The notes: a model not told the origin generated them from the sequence alone. DNA of 36,615 nt from Rhodospira sp. (GCA_028277295.1 JANQGN010000520.1:1-36615), one strand, 5' to 3'. Shown: positions 26,291 through 33,731, counted from the first letter of the stretch. Made by a program: numbers and translations.

Positions 26291-27124
26291 ATGCCCGTGA
26301 TCACGACGAACACAGCGGCCAACTCGGCGTTGCGTTACCTGAACATCAACTCCGCCGAACAGACCAACGCCCTGAACCGCATCGCCAGCGGCTCGAAGGT
26401 CAACAAGGCGTCCGACGACGCCGCCGGCCTGGCCGTGGCCACCAAGTTGCAGAACGACGTGGCGGTGTTGAACCAGGCCCAGACCAACGCCTCGCATGGC
26501 ATCGCCGTGCTGCAGACCGCCGACGGCGGCATGGCGGAAATCTCCGACATCCTGGAGCGCATGAAGGTCCTGGCCACGCAGTCCATGTCCGGCGCCGTGA
26601 CCGATACCGAGCGTGCCTATATCAACGCCGAGTACACGGACCTGATCACCGAAATCGATTCCATCGCCTCCGGCACCCGCTTCAATGGCGAGGCCCTGCT
26701 GGACGACACCGGGCAGCATGGCCCGACGGCCGGCGGCGCCGAGTACCTGGTGGGCACCGACGTCGCCAACGACATCATCACCGTGGTTATCAATCCGGTG
26801 GACTCCGCCACCCTGACGGTGGCCACGGGGGTCGACACCGCCGCCAACGCGACCACCGCCCTGGGTGAGATCGACGCGGCGATTGATTCCCTGGCGACAG
26901 CCCGGGCCGAGGTGGGCGCGCAGATGGCCCGCTTTGAGTATCGGGCCGGCCAGTTGGCCAGTTCCGAGGAGAACCTGGACGCCGCGCAGTCGGCCATCGT
27001 CGATGCCGACATTGCCGAGGAGCAGGCCAACCTGTCCTCGGCCGAGGTGCTGACCAACGCGGCCATCGCGGCGCTCACCCAGGCCAACCAGATGCCCCAG
27101 AACCTGCTGAAGCTTGTTCAATGA
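26291..27124 (+). CDS. fliC: Flagellin (filament subunit)
   Basis: This 277-residue flagellin has the conserved D0/D1 ends: N-terminal PVITTNTAANSALRYLNI, LNRIASGSKVNKASDDAAGLAVA and a C-terminal end NAAIAALTQANQMPQNLLKLVQ. The central part is very short, so the outer D2/D3 domains are missing, as in several alphaproteobacteria. The ATG at 26291 has AAGGAG 8 nt upstream. It is the only flagellin gene in the window. A hairpin at 27149-27178 separates it from fliD. Confidence 0.93.
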   Translation: MPVITTNTAANSALRYLNINSAEQTNALNRIASGSKVNKASDDAAGLAVATKLQNDVAVLNQAQTNASHGIAVLQTADGGMAEISDILERMKVLATQSMSGAVTDTERAYINAEYTDLITEIDSIASGTRFNGEALLDDTGQHGPTAGGAEYLVGTDVANDIITVVINPVDSATLTVATGVDTAANATTALGEIDAAIDSLATARAEVGAQMARFEYRAGQLASSEENLDAAQSAIVDADIAEEQANLSSAEVLTNAAIAALTQANQMPQNLLKLVQ

Positions 27125-27148
27125 CGCCAATGAGGACGTAGGGACGGA

Positions 27149-27178
27149 GGAGGCGGATCGGTGAGCCCGGCCGCCTCC
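27149..27178 (+). terminator. Hairpin between fliC and fliD
   Basis: GGAGGCGG (27149-27156) pairs with CCGCCTCC (27171-27178) around a 14-nt loop, 25 nt after the fliC stop. No T tract follows, so it may protect the 3' end of abundant fliC mRNA or partly terminate, lowering fliD expression. Confidence 0.5.
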
Positions 27179-27240
27179 CCTGGCCTTGGTCGATCGGGGC
27201 GTGACCCCGGTCGTCATCCCCCTGACCCGGGAGACGGGCC

Positions 27241-28905
27241 ATGAGCACCATCGTGTCCTCCAGCACGGTGACCGGTGGCAGTGGAACCACCTACATCACC
27301 GGCTTGTCCGGGCTGGACACCACCGCGCTGATCGAGGCCGCCGTCGAGGCCAAGATGCAGCCAGCCTATACCATCGACAGTCAGGTGAAGGCCATGCAAG
27401 CCGAGGCCGCCGCCTTCCAGGACATGGCCGGTTTGCTTCAGGCGCTTTCGGACGCGGTTGAGCCCTTGTCCGGCAAGGCGGAGTCCTCGGTCTTCAACAG
27501 CACGGCCGCCTATCTGACCTCGAAGCTCGACGACCCGGCGTCCTACATGAGCGCGACCGTGACCGACGAGGCGGCCGTCGGTCTCTACGAAATCGAGGTG
27601 GCGCAACTGGCCACCAGCCACAAGGTGGCCTCGGATGCTCAGGCCAGCGATACGGCGCTGGGTCTGAATGGCAACGTCACCCTGGCCGCCGCGGGGGCCA
27701 CTGGCGCCACCATCACGGTCACGGCCGACATGACCGTCTCGGACATCGCCAAGGCCATCAACGCCGCCAGCGCCGACAGCGGCGTGGTGGCCACCGTGAT
27801 CGCCACCGGCGATGGCGCCGAGACCCTGGTGTTGTCCACCCGCGACACGGGTGCGTCCTTGTCCGTCAGTGGTGACACGGGTGGCGTGCTCACGGGGTTG
27901 GGCCTCACGGCTGCGGACGGGAGCTTCGCCAACGAACTGCAAGCCGCCCAGGACGCGATCCTGACCGTCGACGGTGTCACGGTCACCAGCGCCGACAACG
28001 ACATAGAGAGCCTGCTGCCCGGCGTGTCGGTGAACCTGTACGCGGCCACCGCCGGGGAAAGCATCACCTTGGAGGTGGGCCAGGACCTGAGCGCGGCCAT
28101 GGCGGCCATCGAGGCGTTCGTGGACGCCTTCAACGCCTATCGCGCCTTCGCCATCACCCACCAGCAGACCGAGGACGGCGTGGGGGCCGCGGAGGACGCG
28201 GTGCTGTTCGCGGACTCGACGCTGAAGAGCGCCAGCGCGGCCCTCTACGACGCCATCGGCACCGAGGTCGAGGTGGATGGCGTGACCCATACCCTGGCCA
28301 CGCTGGGGATCGACCTGGGCGCCGGCTCGATGCTGGACATCGACGAGGACGCGCTGGAAGAGGCGTTGCTGCAGCGTCCCGAGGTCGTCGAGGCGTTCTT
28401 CGCCAGCGCCGGGACATCATCGTCGACGGATCTGGGCGTGGTGTCCCTGCCGCCGACCCTGGACTCGGGTGACTACACGGTGGACGTGACGGTCGACGCG
28501 GGCACGGGCGAGATCACGGCGGCGACCATTGGCGGCGTGGCCCTGGAGGTCTCCGGATCAACCCTGAGGGGAGCCGAGGGCTCGGCCTACGCGGGTCTGT
28601 CCATGGTCTACACCGGATCGTCCAGCGCCAGCGCGACGGTGACGATCAGGCAGGGCCTCGCCGACCAGGTGATGGGCATGGGCGACACCTACACCAACGA
28701 CGCCGACGGCCTGATCACCACCAAACAGGACAGCCTGACGGAGACGATCGAGGACAAGCAGGACCGGCGCGCGGACATCGCAGAAAGCGCCGCCAATTAT
28801 GAAGAAACTCTGATCGCATACTACGCGCGAATAGAAGAACAAATCGCGCTCGCCCAAACAAAGCTCCAGTACATTGAGGCTCTGCTCAATAGCGATGACG
28901 ACTGA
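27241..28905 (+). CDS. fliD: Flagellar filament cap protein FliD
   Basis: This 554-residue protein (HAP2) caps the filament and guides flagellin folding. The N-terminus has YITGLSGLDTTALIEAAVEAK and the first helical stretch typical of FliD. The middle has ATVTDEAAVGLYEIEVAQLAT and ITVTADMTVSDIAKAIN, and the C-terminus ends in a coiled coil (DRRADIAESAANYEETLIAYYARIEEQIALAQTKL split here as the last 60 residues). The ATG at 27241 has GGGAGA 5 nt upstream. It is followed not directly by fliS, as is usual, but by a repeat block of 339 nt. Confidence 0.92.
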   Translation: MSTIVSSSTVTGGSGTTYITGLSGLDTTALIEAAVEAKMQPAYTIDSQVKAMQAEAAAFQDMAGLLQALSDAVEPLSGKAESSVFNSTAAYLTSKLDDPASYMSATVTDEAAVGLYEIEVAQLATSHKVASDAQASDTALGLNGNVTLAAAGATGATITVTADMTVSDIAKAINAASADSGVVATVIATGDGAETLVLSTRDTGASLSVSGDTGGVLTGLGLTAADGSFANELQAAQDAILTVDGVTVTSADNDIESLLPGVSVNLYAATAGESITLEVGQDLSAAMAAIEAFVDAFNAYRAFAITHQQTEDGVGAAEDAVLFADSTLKSASAALYDAIGTEVEVDGVTHTLATLGIDLGAGSMLDIDEDALEEALLQRPEVVEAFFASAGTSSSTDLGVVSLPPTLDSGDYTVDVTVDAGTGEITAATIGGVALEVSGSTLRGAEGSAYAGLSMVYTGSSSASATVTIRQGLADQVMGMGDTYTNDADGLITTKQDSLTETIEDKQDRRADIAESAANYEETLIAYYARIEEQIALAQTKLQYIEALLNSDDD

Positions 28906-28962
28906 CCTCATCCCACCCTCTAGGGCCTGTTGAGTGATTTTGGGGTCACCCACCATGCTCTG

Positions 28963-29064
28963 GGAGCCCGTCCGGAAAGTTTTGGGAGCCTCGATATATT
29001 GTGTGCCTTCACCCGAACGGCATACCGTATGTGGCGCTTTGAAAGGCTTTCCGGACAGACACTA
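28963..29064 (+). repeat. 102-nt inverted-repeat element, copy 1
   Basis: The unit begins GGAGCCCGTCCGGAAAG and ends CTTTCCGGACAGACACTA. Its ends form a 10-nt perfect inverted repeat, GTCCGGAAAG (28970-28979) and CTTTCCGGAC (29047-29056). The centre has CATACCGTATG. It is directly followed by copy 2. Confidence 0.85.
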
Positions 29065-29166
29065 GGAGCCCGTCCGGAAAGTCTCGAGAACCGCAATATA
29101 GTGTGTGCTTTCACCCGAACGGCATACCGTATGTGGCGCTTTGAAAGGCTTTCCGGACAGACACCA
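29065..29166 (+). repeat. 102-nt inverted-repeat element, copy 2 (tandem)
   Basis: It is exactly the same length as copy 1 and directly abuts it. The last half, from TCACCCGAACGG to GGACAGACAC, is identical to copy 1, while the first 45 nt differ at many positions, which suggests recombination or conversion between units. Confidence 0.85.
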
Positions 29167-29168
29167 GG

Positions 29169-29230
29169 ATTTTGATTTTGAAGCAAATCGTCGTCGCGAT
29201 CCGTTCCGGATCGCTCGGGATTTGCCCTAG
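29169..29230 (-). repeat. Dispersed nested palindrome, copy C
   Basis: This is the minus-strand copy. It has outer arms GCAAATC and GATTTGC and inner arms GCGATCCG/CGGATCGC around a 3-nt loop, ending at CTAG (29227-29230). It is followed after 14 nt by the fliS start, so it forms most of the fliS leader. Confidence 0.88.
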
Positions 29231-29244
29231 ACGGGAGTCGAATC

Positions 29245-29718
29245 ATGACGGAACTCGCCACCGCCATTGCCGCCTATGGGCAGGCCCGCCGCCGGCAGCC
29301 GCCGTTGAAAATGGTCGTGGAGGTGTATGACATGCTCCTCACGCTCGTGACTCGGGCGCGTGCTGCCCGTATCGATGGTGGACGGTTCACCGAGGTTCAC
29401 ACACTGTCACTCGCCGGCCGTGTTCTGGCGGCGCTGGACGGCTGCCTCGACCGCCAGGATCCGCGTGTGCAGTCCCTGACCAACGCCCTCAGCGCGTATT
29501 ACAGGGGTGTGTTGATCCAGGTGCATGCCGCCGCGCGCGGCACGGGCGAGTCCGCCCTCCAACGCTATGCGAGCGTCTATCGCCAAATCCTGGTGATGCG
29601 GAACGCCTGGGCCTCCGTGGCCGGCATGGCCCCGCTGCCAGCAGCGGCGGCGGCGCGAGACGACGAAACGCCTGAGGGCCTGAGCGGAAAAAAGTTGAGT
29701 GACTCCAGCGGATTGTGA
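29245..29718 (+). CDS. fliS: FliS-like flagellin export chaperone
   Basis: This 157-residue helical protein has YGQARRRQPPLKMVVEVYDMLL near the start, the FliS pattern (Tyr near the start, then P-x-x-hhxxhYdxhh). A four-helix body continues through VLAALDGCLD and LSAYYRGVLIQVHAAARG. FliS binds the C-terminus of flagellin to stop early assembly. The tail (about 130-157) is extra and low-complexity. The ATG has GGGAG 7 nt upstream. It follows fliC and fliD as expected, though repeats flank it on both sides. Confidence 0.75.
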   Translation: MTELATAIAAYGQARRRQPPLKMVVEVYDMLLTLVTRARAARIDGGRFTEVHTLSLAGRVLAALDGCLDRQDPRVQSLTNALSAYYRGVLIQVHAAARGTGESALQRYASVYRQILVMRNAWASVAGMAPLPAAAAARDDETPEGLSGKKLSDSSGL

Positions 29719-29823
29719 TTCCATGGCTGGTCTCAAGATACCGAGGGACGCGCGACATGTGGACCGAAGTCACTCGCCCACAGTATGAGGCGGACGGACC
29801 GGCGCTCCGAATGTCAACATGCT

Positions 29824-29887
29824 CTAGAGCAAATCCCGAGCGATCCGGAACGGATCGCGACGACGATTTGCTTCAATATCAATACAT
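29824..29887 (+). repeat. Dispersed nested palindrome, copy D
   Basis: This is the best-preserved copy. It starts CTAGAGCAAATC; the outer arms GCAAATC and GATTTGC and the inner arms GCGATCCG and CGGATCGC around GAA are all perfect. It is opposite in orientation to copy C, so fliS lies between inverted copies. Confidence 0.9.
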
Positions 29888-29888
29888 T

Positions 29889-29928
29889 AGGGCGTTTTCG
29901 ACGATTCAGTTGCCGGCGAAAACGCCCT
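29889..29928. repeat. Companion hairpin repeat next to copy D
   Basis: AGGGCGTTTTCG (29889-29900) pairs perfectly with CGAAAACGCCCT (29917-29928) around a 16-nt loop. It matches the element at 5608-5647 in length and arms. Confidence 0.85.
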
Positions 29929-29930
29929 AG

Positions 29931-30036
29931 CTGCCGGCGCCTCGCCAAGGATTGGGAGGAAATCATTCAGAGCGGGGAAGCATGGCGCCTGCTCGCCCAC
30001 ATCCGCCGTGTCACCCGCCTCCTCGCAAAACCCTGA
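29931..30036 (+). pseudogene. C-terminal remnant of an IS5-type transposase
   Basis: The reading frame gives RRLAKDWEEIIQSGEAWRLLAHIRRVTRLLAKP and then TGA at 30034-30036, the usual tail of IS5-family transposases (KDWExxIxSxEAW...IRxxTRxLA). Nothing of the rest of the transposase is present. The nucleotide sequence is closely similar to 18277-18380, so both derive from the same element. Confidence 0.72.
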
Positions 30037-30078
30037 TATGCCTCACGGAGTTTCAAGGCAGACTCTGAGATGCGGCCC

Positions 30079-31245
30079 CTACCGCCGCGGCCAGGTCCAG
30101 GCGGCGAACGCCGAGGCATCCGCAATTGTCTCGCCGGTATCCTTGTACAGTTCGATGAGGCTGGCGCCGGCGTCCCGCAAACTCCGGACCAAGGTCCTCT
30201 CGTGGGAGACCACAATCACCTGACCATCGTCGCTCGTCCGGGCGATCAAGGCCGCCAGCGCCGGAATGAGGTCGCCGTGAAGGCTGGTCTCGGGCTCGTT
30301 GACCACCAGCAGCGGCGCGGGGCGGGGCGTCAGCAAGGCGACCGCGAGCAACAGGAAGCGCAGCGTGCCGTCGGACAGCTCCGAGACGGCCAGCGGCCGC
30401 AGCATCCCGCGTTGAGACATGAAGAGTTGGAACAAACCACCATCCACGCCGACCTCAAGGTGAGCCCCCGGAAACGCCTGCTCGACGGCGGTATCAAGCG
30501 CGCCGCCATCGCCGATCTCACGAATGGTCTGGACGGCGGCGGCCAGGTCGGCACCCGTGGGCGACAAGGCCGTGGTGCGGGTTCCCACCTGCGACCGGCG
30601 CGCCGGCGCGGCGTCGTCGGTGCGAAAATGGTCGTAAAACCGCCACGTCCCCAGCCGTTCGCGCAGATAGGCGACCTCCCAGGGCGCGTTCGGCCCGACC
30701 AGGTGACGCACCAGGGAGTCGTAGGGCCTCATGTCCGTGCGAATGGCCTGTAAGCCGCCCACCGCGCCTCCGGCCGCGCCACGCGCCTGAACACGGGGAC
30801 CGCGCCGATCGGCGATGACGCGGGCTGGCGTCGGCTTCTCCCCGGCCCAGACAACCTCGCGCTTGATCTCCGGATCGCCATTGAACAGGGATGTGCCCAG
30901 TGGAACCGGCAGGCCCAGTTCGATGGCATAGGACAGGTCGTCCTCGGCGAACCCCAGTTTCAGGGCCACCGGCTTGCGGCGGACCGTGCCCTGGATTGGG
31001 GTCGAGCCATCCCGCATGCCGGTCGAGATCGTCTCGGGTCCCGCCCACCGCACGCCTGCGAAGCCACCCTCACGCGCGAGGGATCCGATAATGCGGTCAT
31101 CCGCGATGTCGGCCAGAAGGCGAAGGGACCGATAGACACTCGACTTCCCGGTCCCATTCGCCCCCGTGATGACCGTCAACGCGGACAGTGGCAGAACGAC
31201 GTCCCGCAGGGATCGATAGCCGGAGATGGCAACGGTCGTGATCAA
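30079..31245 (-). CDS. AAA family ATPase (predicted ATP-binding protein)
   Basis: This 388-residue ATPase has an SMC/RecF-like layout: an N-terminal strand ISGYRSLRDVVLPLSALTVI, Walker A GANGTGKSS, a mid-region helical insert, an ABC-like signature LSDGTLRFLLLAVALL, Walker B PLLVVNEPETSLH and a switch His in VVSHE. The Asn before the catalytic Glu is common in this group. I chose a TTG at 31245, which has GGAG 8 nt upstream; upstream codons in the same frame look non-coding. The family includes both repair-like and defence-type ATPases, and no partner nuclease gene is adjacent, so the role is unknown. It sits next to a repeat-rich gap. Confidence 0.75.
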   Translation of the reverse strand: MITTVAISGYRSLRDVVLPLSALTVITGANGTGKSSVYRSLRLLADIADDRIIGSLAREGGFAGVRWAGPETISTGMRDGSTPIQGTVRRKPVALKLGFAEDDLSYAIELGLPVPLGTSLFNGDPEIKREVVWAGEKPTPARVIADRRGPRVQARGAAGGAVGGLQAIRTDMRPYDSLVRHLVGPNAPWEVAYLRERLGTWRFYDHFRTDDAAPARRSQVGTRTTALSPTGADLAAAVQTIREIGDGGALDTAVEQAFPGAHLEVGVDGGLFQLFMSQRGMLRPLAVSELSDGTLRFLLLAVALLTPRPAPLLVVNEPETSLHGDLIPALAALIARTSDDGQVIVVSHERTLVRSLRDAGASLIELYKDTGETIADASAFAAWTWPRR

Positions 31246-31687
31246 GACGATGGCTCCGCCCCATGCACGTCTCAAGACTGCCGCGACACGGCAGCCGGTC
31301 CCAGGATGATCTGTTTGTCCGGAGATCCCGGATCTGTCACGTCTTTTTTGGGCAGACCAGGACGTTCCGTGCGACAAAAGGGAGCTATCCAGGATTTTGA
31401 GCGGCCGGCTTTTTACAGTGTGTTTTTGGCGGTTTCGCTCAGTCAGGTCAGGGCGCCCCTGGTCGAGGTCCATGTCTCCAGGCTGGAGAGGACGGTGAGG
31501 ACCGGCGCGTCCTTCGTTCCCAGGGCATCGTGGGGCCCAGAGCATCATGGGGCGGTTTCTGGTTCGGCAGGCGTGTCTCGCCGATCTGCTTCAGGCCACC
31601 CAGCGGGAAACCAGAACCGAGACCGAAGAACGGCGGCGACCAGGGGCCACCGCCGTTCTCCGTTTCAGCGCCTGGAGGAGACAGACA
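31246..31687. other. Intergenic gap upstream of the AAA ATPase gene
   Basis: The 442 nt hold no supported gene. There is a strong hairpin at 31628-31658. The stretch 31330-31450 is less GC-rich and has several T runs, and may carry the promoter of the ATPase gene, but no convincing hexamers were found. Confidence 0.5.
31628..31658 (-). terminator. Hairpin downstream of the aceA operon
   Basis: GAACGGCGG (31628-31636) pairs perfectly with CCGCCGTTC (31650-31658) around a 13-nt loop. It lies 30 nt beyond the stop of the last gene of the aceA unit on the minus strand. The T tract is weak. Confidence 0.55.
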
Positions 31688-31924
31688 TCAGCGCCTGTTG
31701 GGCAAGGCCACCGCCGGGGTCATCTGGTCGCCCCAGGCGCCCTGGCCGCCATGGTGGCGGCGCGAGCGGTGCAACTCGACGGTGAACCCGGCGTCAACGG
31801 CGGCGGCGATCGCCGCGTTCAGGCGCTCGGACTCCTCCGCCACGCGGCGGAGGGCCTCTTCACTCTGGAGCGGGAGGGGGCGGACCCCGCCCCCCGCGAT
31901 CGCGACGACGTCCAAGGTCTGCAT
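31688..31924 (-). CDS. Small protein cotranscribed with aceA (unknown)
   Basis: This 78-residue protein begins MQTLDVVAIAGGGVRPLPLQSEE, followed by an acidic/alanine helix (EEALRRVAEESERLNAAIAAAVDAG) and a His/Arg-rich tail. AAGGAGG lies 7 nt before the ATG at 31924, one of the strongest ribosome sites in the window, and the start is only 17 nt after the aceA stop. That argues for a real gene in the aceA transcript. No domain was recognised. Confidence 0.65.
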   Translation of the reverse strand: MQTLDVVAIAGGGVRPLPLQSEEALRRVAEESERLNAAIAAAVDAGFTVELHRSRRHHGGQGAWGDQMTPAVALPNRR

Positions 31925-31941
31925 CACCTGTCCTCCTTCGC

Positions 31942-33570
31942 CTATTCGGCGGCCGTTTCGAACTGACTCATGGTGTTCTTAGCGCCTCCGGCCTTCAGCG
32001 CGCGATCGCCCGCGACCATTTCCTTGAAGGTGTCGCCCAGATCGCTGCCCACCTCGTGCTGATGCTTCACGGCGCTCACGCTCCGGCGGATTTCCTCGCG
32101 CTGGATGGTGTTGACGTAGGCCAGCATGCGGTCCTCGCCGAAGTAGCCGCGCGACAGTTCGTCGGTGCCCTTGGCGGTCAGGTGGAAGGTCGGCAGGGTG
32201 ATCAGGTTGTGGAACACGCCGGCCTTGGCGGAGATGTCCCCCTGGAAGCGGCGCAGACGCTCGTCCGCCTCGCGACCCAGGTCGGTGGCGTCGAACGCGG
32301 GGGTCATCAGGGCGGCACCGTCCGGGTAGGTGTCCTCGGTGATCGTGCCCGCGGCGATCCAGTCGGCGCGCACCTGCTTGCGCAGGTTGAGCGTCCAGTT
32401 AAAGGACGGCGAATTGTTGTAGACCAGCTTGGCATGGGGCACGACTTTACGGACCTCGTCCACCATGCCGGCGATCTCGGCCACGTTGGGGGTGGCGGTC
32501 TCGATCCACAGCATATCAGCGCCGCCCACCGTCAGGCTGGCGATGCAGTCCTCGATGACGCGCGCGCGACCGGTGTTCTCCTGGAACTGGAACAGGCCGT
32601 TGGGCAAGCGCAGCGGGCGCATCACCTGGCCGTTCCACTGGATGGCCATCTCGCCGTCGGCCAGCGGGGCATCCGGCGTGACCGGCTCCATCTTCAGCCA
32701 CTTGATGTACTCGGCGGCCAGATCGCCGGGAGCCTGGGAGACCGGGATCTTCTGGGTCAGGCTGGCGCCCAGGCTGTCGGTGCGGGCGACTATGACGCCG
32801 TCGGCGACACCCAGTTCCTCGAACGCCAGGCGGCAGGCGCGCAGCTTCTCGATGAAGTCCTCGCGCGGCACGGTCACCTTGCCGTCCTGGTGGCCGCACT
32901 GCTTGGCATCGGAGACCTGGTTCTCGATCTGCAGGCAGCAGGCGCCGGCCTTGATCAACTCCTTGGCCAGCAGGTAGGTGGCGTGCTCGTTGCCGAAGCC
33001 GGCGTCAATGTCGGCAATGATCGGCACCACGTGGCTTTCGAAGCCGTCAATGCGGGCGATGATGGCGTCAATCTGGTCCCGCGGCGCGTTGCCGGCGCGA
33101 GCGGTCTTCAGCTCCTTGAACAGGTCATTCAGGGCCACCTCGTCGGCCTGCCGCAGGGAGACGTAGATCTCCTGGATCAGGTCGGCCACGGCGGTCTTCT
33201 CGTGCATGCTCTGGTCCGGCAGATGACCGAAGCGGTTGCGCAGGCCGGCGACCATCCAGCCGGACAGATAGACGTAGGCGCCCTTGGCGGTGCCGTGCAG
33301 GCGCTTGACGGCCTTGATCATCTGCTGGGCATGGAACCCGGACCAGCAGCCCAGGGACTGAGTGAAGTTCGACGAGTCGGCATCGTAGGCGGCCATGTCG
33401 GCGCGCATCACCGAGGCCATGTCGCGCGCGATATCCAGATGGGTCGCGTAGGTGTTCTGGATGCGGAGCTGCACGATGTGATCCACGTCCAGGCCGCCGG
33501 GCACCCGACCGTCCGGGTAGCGGGCCAGGATCTCGTCGCGGATCTCGGAATAGGTCTTACGGGGGGACAT
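31942..33570 (-). CDS. aceA: Isocitrate lyase
   Basis: The 542-residue enzyme cleaves isocitrate to glyoxylate and succinate, the first step of the glyoxylate shunt, allowing growth on acetate or fatty acids. The active-site loop reads KQCGH (223-227, Cys225) instead of the KKCGH of the shorter E. coli type, which is normal in the long isocitrate lyase subgroup. Other signatures are ADIDAGFGN, LQIENQVSDAK, ARTDSLGA and YNNSPSFNW. The ATG at 33570 has AAGGAG 8 nt upstream. No malate synthase gene is in the window. It follows metE on the same strand by 161 nt. Confidence 0.95.
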   Translation of the reverse strand: MSPRKTYSEIRDEILARYPDGRVPGGLDVDHIVQLRIQNTYATHLDIARDMASVMRADMAAYDADSSNFTQSLGCWSGFHAQQMIKAVKRLHGTAKGAYVYLSGWMVAGLRNRFGHLPDQSMHEKTAVADLIQEIYVSLRQADEVALNDLFKELKTARAGNAPRDQIDAIIARIDGFESHVVPIIADIDAGFGNEHATYLLAKELIKAGACCLQIENQVSDAKQCGHQDGKVTVPREDFIEKLRACRLAFEELGVADGVIVARTDSLGASLTQKIPVSQAPGDLAAEYIKWLKMEPVTPDAPLADGEMAIQWNGQVMRPLRLPNGLFQFQENTGRARVIEDCIASLTVGGADMLWIETATPNVAEIAGMVDEVRKVVPHAKLVYNNSPSFNWTLNLRKQVRADWIAAGTITEDTYPDGAALMTPAFDATDLGREADERLRRFQGDISAKAGVFHNLITLPTFHLTAKGTDELSRGYFGEDRMLAYVNTIQREEIRRSVSAVKHQHEVGSDLGDTFKEMVAGDRALKAGGAKNTMSQFETAAE

Positions 33571-33583
33571 TGTGCTCGCTCCT

Positions 33584-33727
33584 TCAAACATTGCTGGGGT
33601 GATCGGATAGCCGGGCCTGACCCGGCAGGGTCAGGAATGGAGCCGGGGGCTCGGCCACGCACGGCTCCAGGAACAGATCGCGGGCGGCGTCGAAGCGCCC
33701 GGGCTCGCCAGGGGCGGCGACATCCAT
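33584..33727 (-). CDS. Possible 47-residue ORF between metE and aceA
   Basis: A short frame begins at ATG 33727, 4 nt after the metE stop, and ends just before the aceA ribosome site. The product would be proline-rich and acidic-leaning, with ARDLFLEPCVAEPP in the middle. It has no good ribosome site of its own and would depend on metE translation. Two overlapping hairpins lie in it, so the stretch may be structured leader RNA rather than coding. Confidence 0.3.
   Translation of the reverse strand: MDVAAPGEPGRFDAARDLFLEPCVAEPPAPFLTLPGQARLSDHPSNV
33610..33635. promoter_or_regulatory. Two overlapping, mutually exclusive hairpins upstream of aceA
   Basis: GCCGGG (33610-33615) can pair with CCCGGC (33621-33626), or CCTGACCC (33616-33623) can pair with GGGTCAGG (33628-33635). 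The two share bases and cannot form together. They sit 40-65 nt before the aceA start. Confidence 0.5.
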
Positions 33728-33731
33728 CGGG

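Larger units (their letters stand above)
28906..29244. other. Repeat-filled gap between fliD and fliS
   Basis: The 339 nt hold two tandem units of the 102-nt element (28963-29166) and one nested palindrome (29169-29230), leaving almost no unique sequence. A TAGGGCCTGTTGAGTGATTT segment at 28921 resembles an insertion-element end, but I could not match it to a second end. The last 14 nt carry the fliS ribosome site. Confidence 0.7.
29719..30078. other. Repeat-bearing gap between fliS and the AAA ATPase gene
   Basis: The 360 nt contain about 100 nt of unremarkable sequence, then nested palindrome copy D (29824-29887), its companion hairpin (29889-29928) and a transposase remnant (29931-30036) with no gap between them. 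The final 40 nt resemble the sequence after the other remnant. No intact gene was found. Confidence 0.7.

Noticed and set aside
28963..29166. Tandem repeats as a CRISPR array
   Set aside because: There are only two abutting units of 102 nt without spacers, and no cas genes.
31306..31982. Several plus-strand frames upstream of the AAA ATPase gene
   Set aside because: They lack ribosome sites and overlap one another, and the 78-residue minus-strand gene with a strong site better explains part of the stretch.
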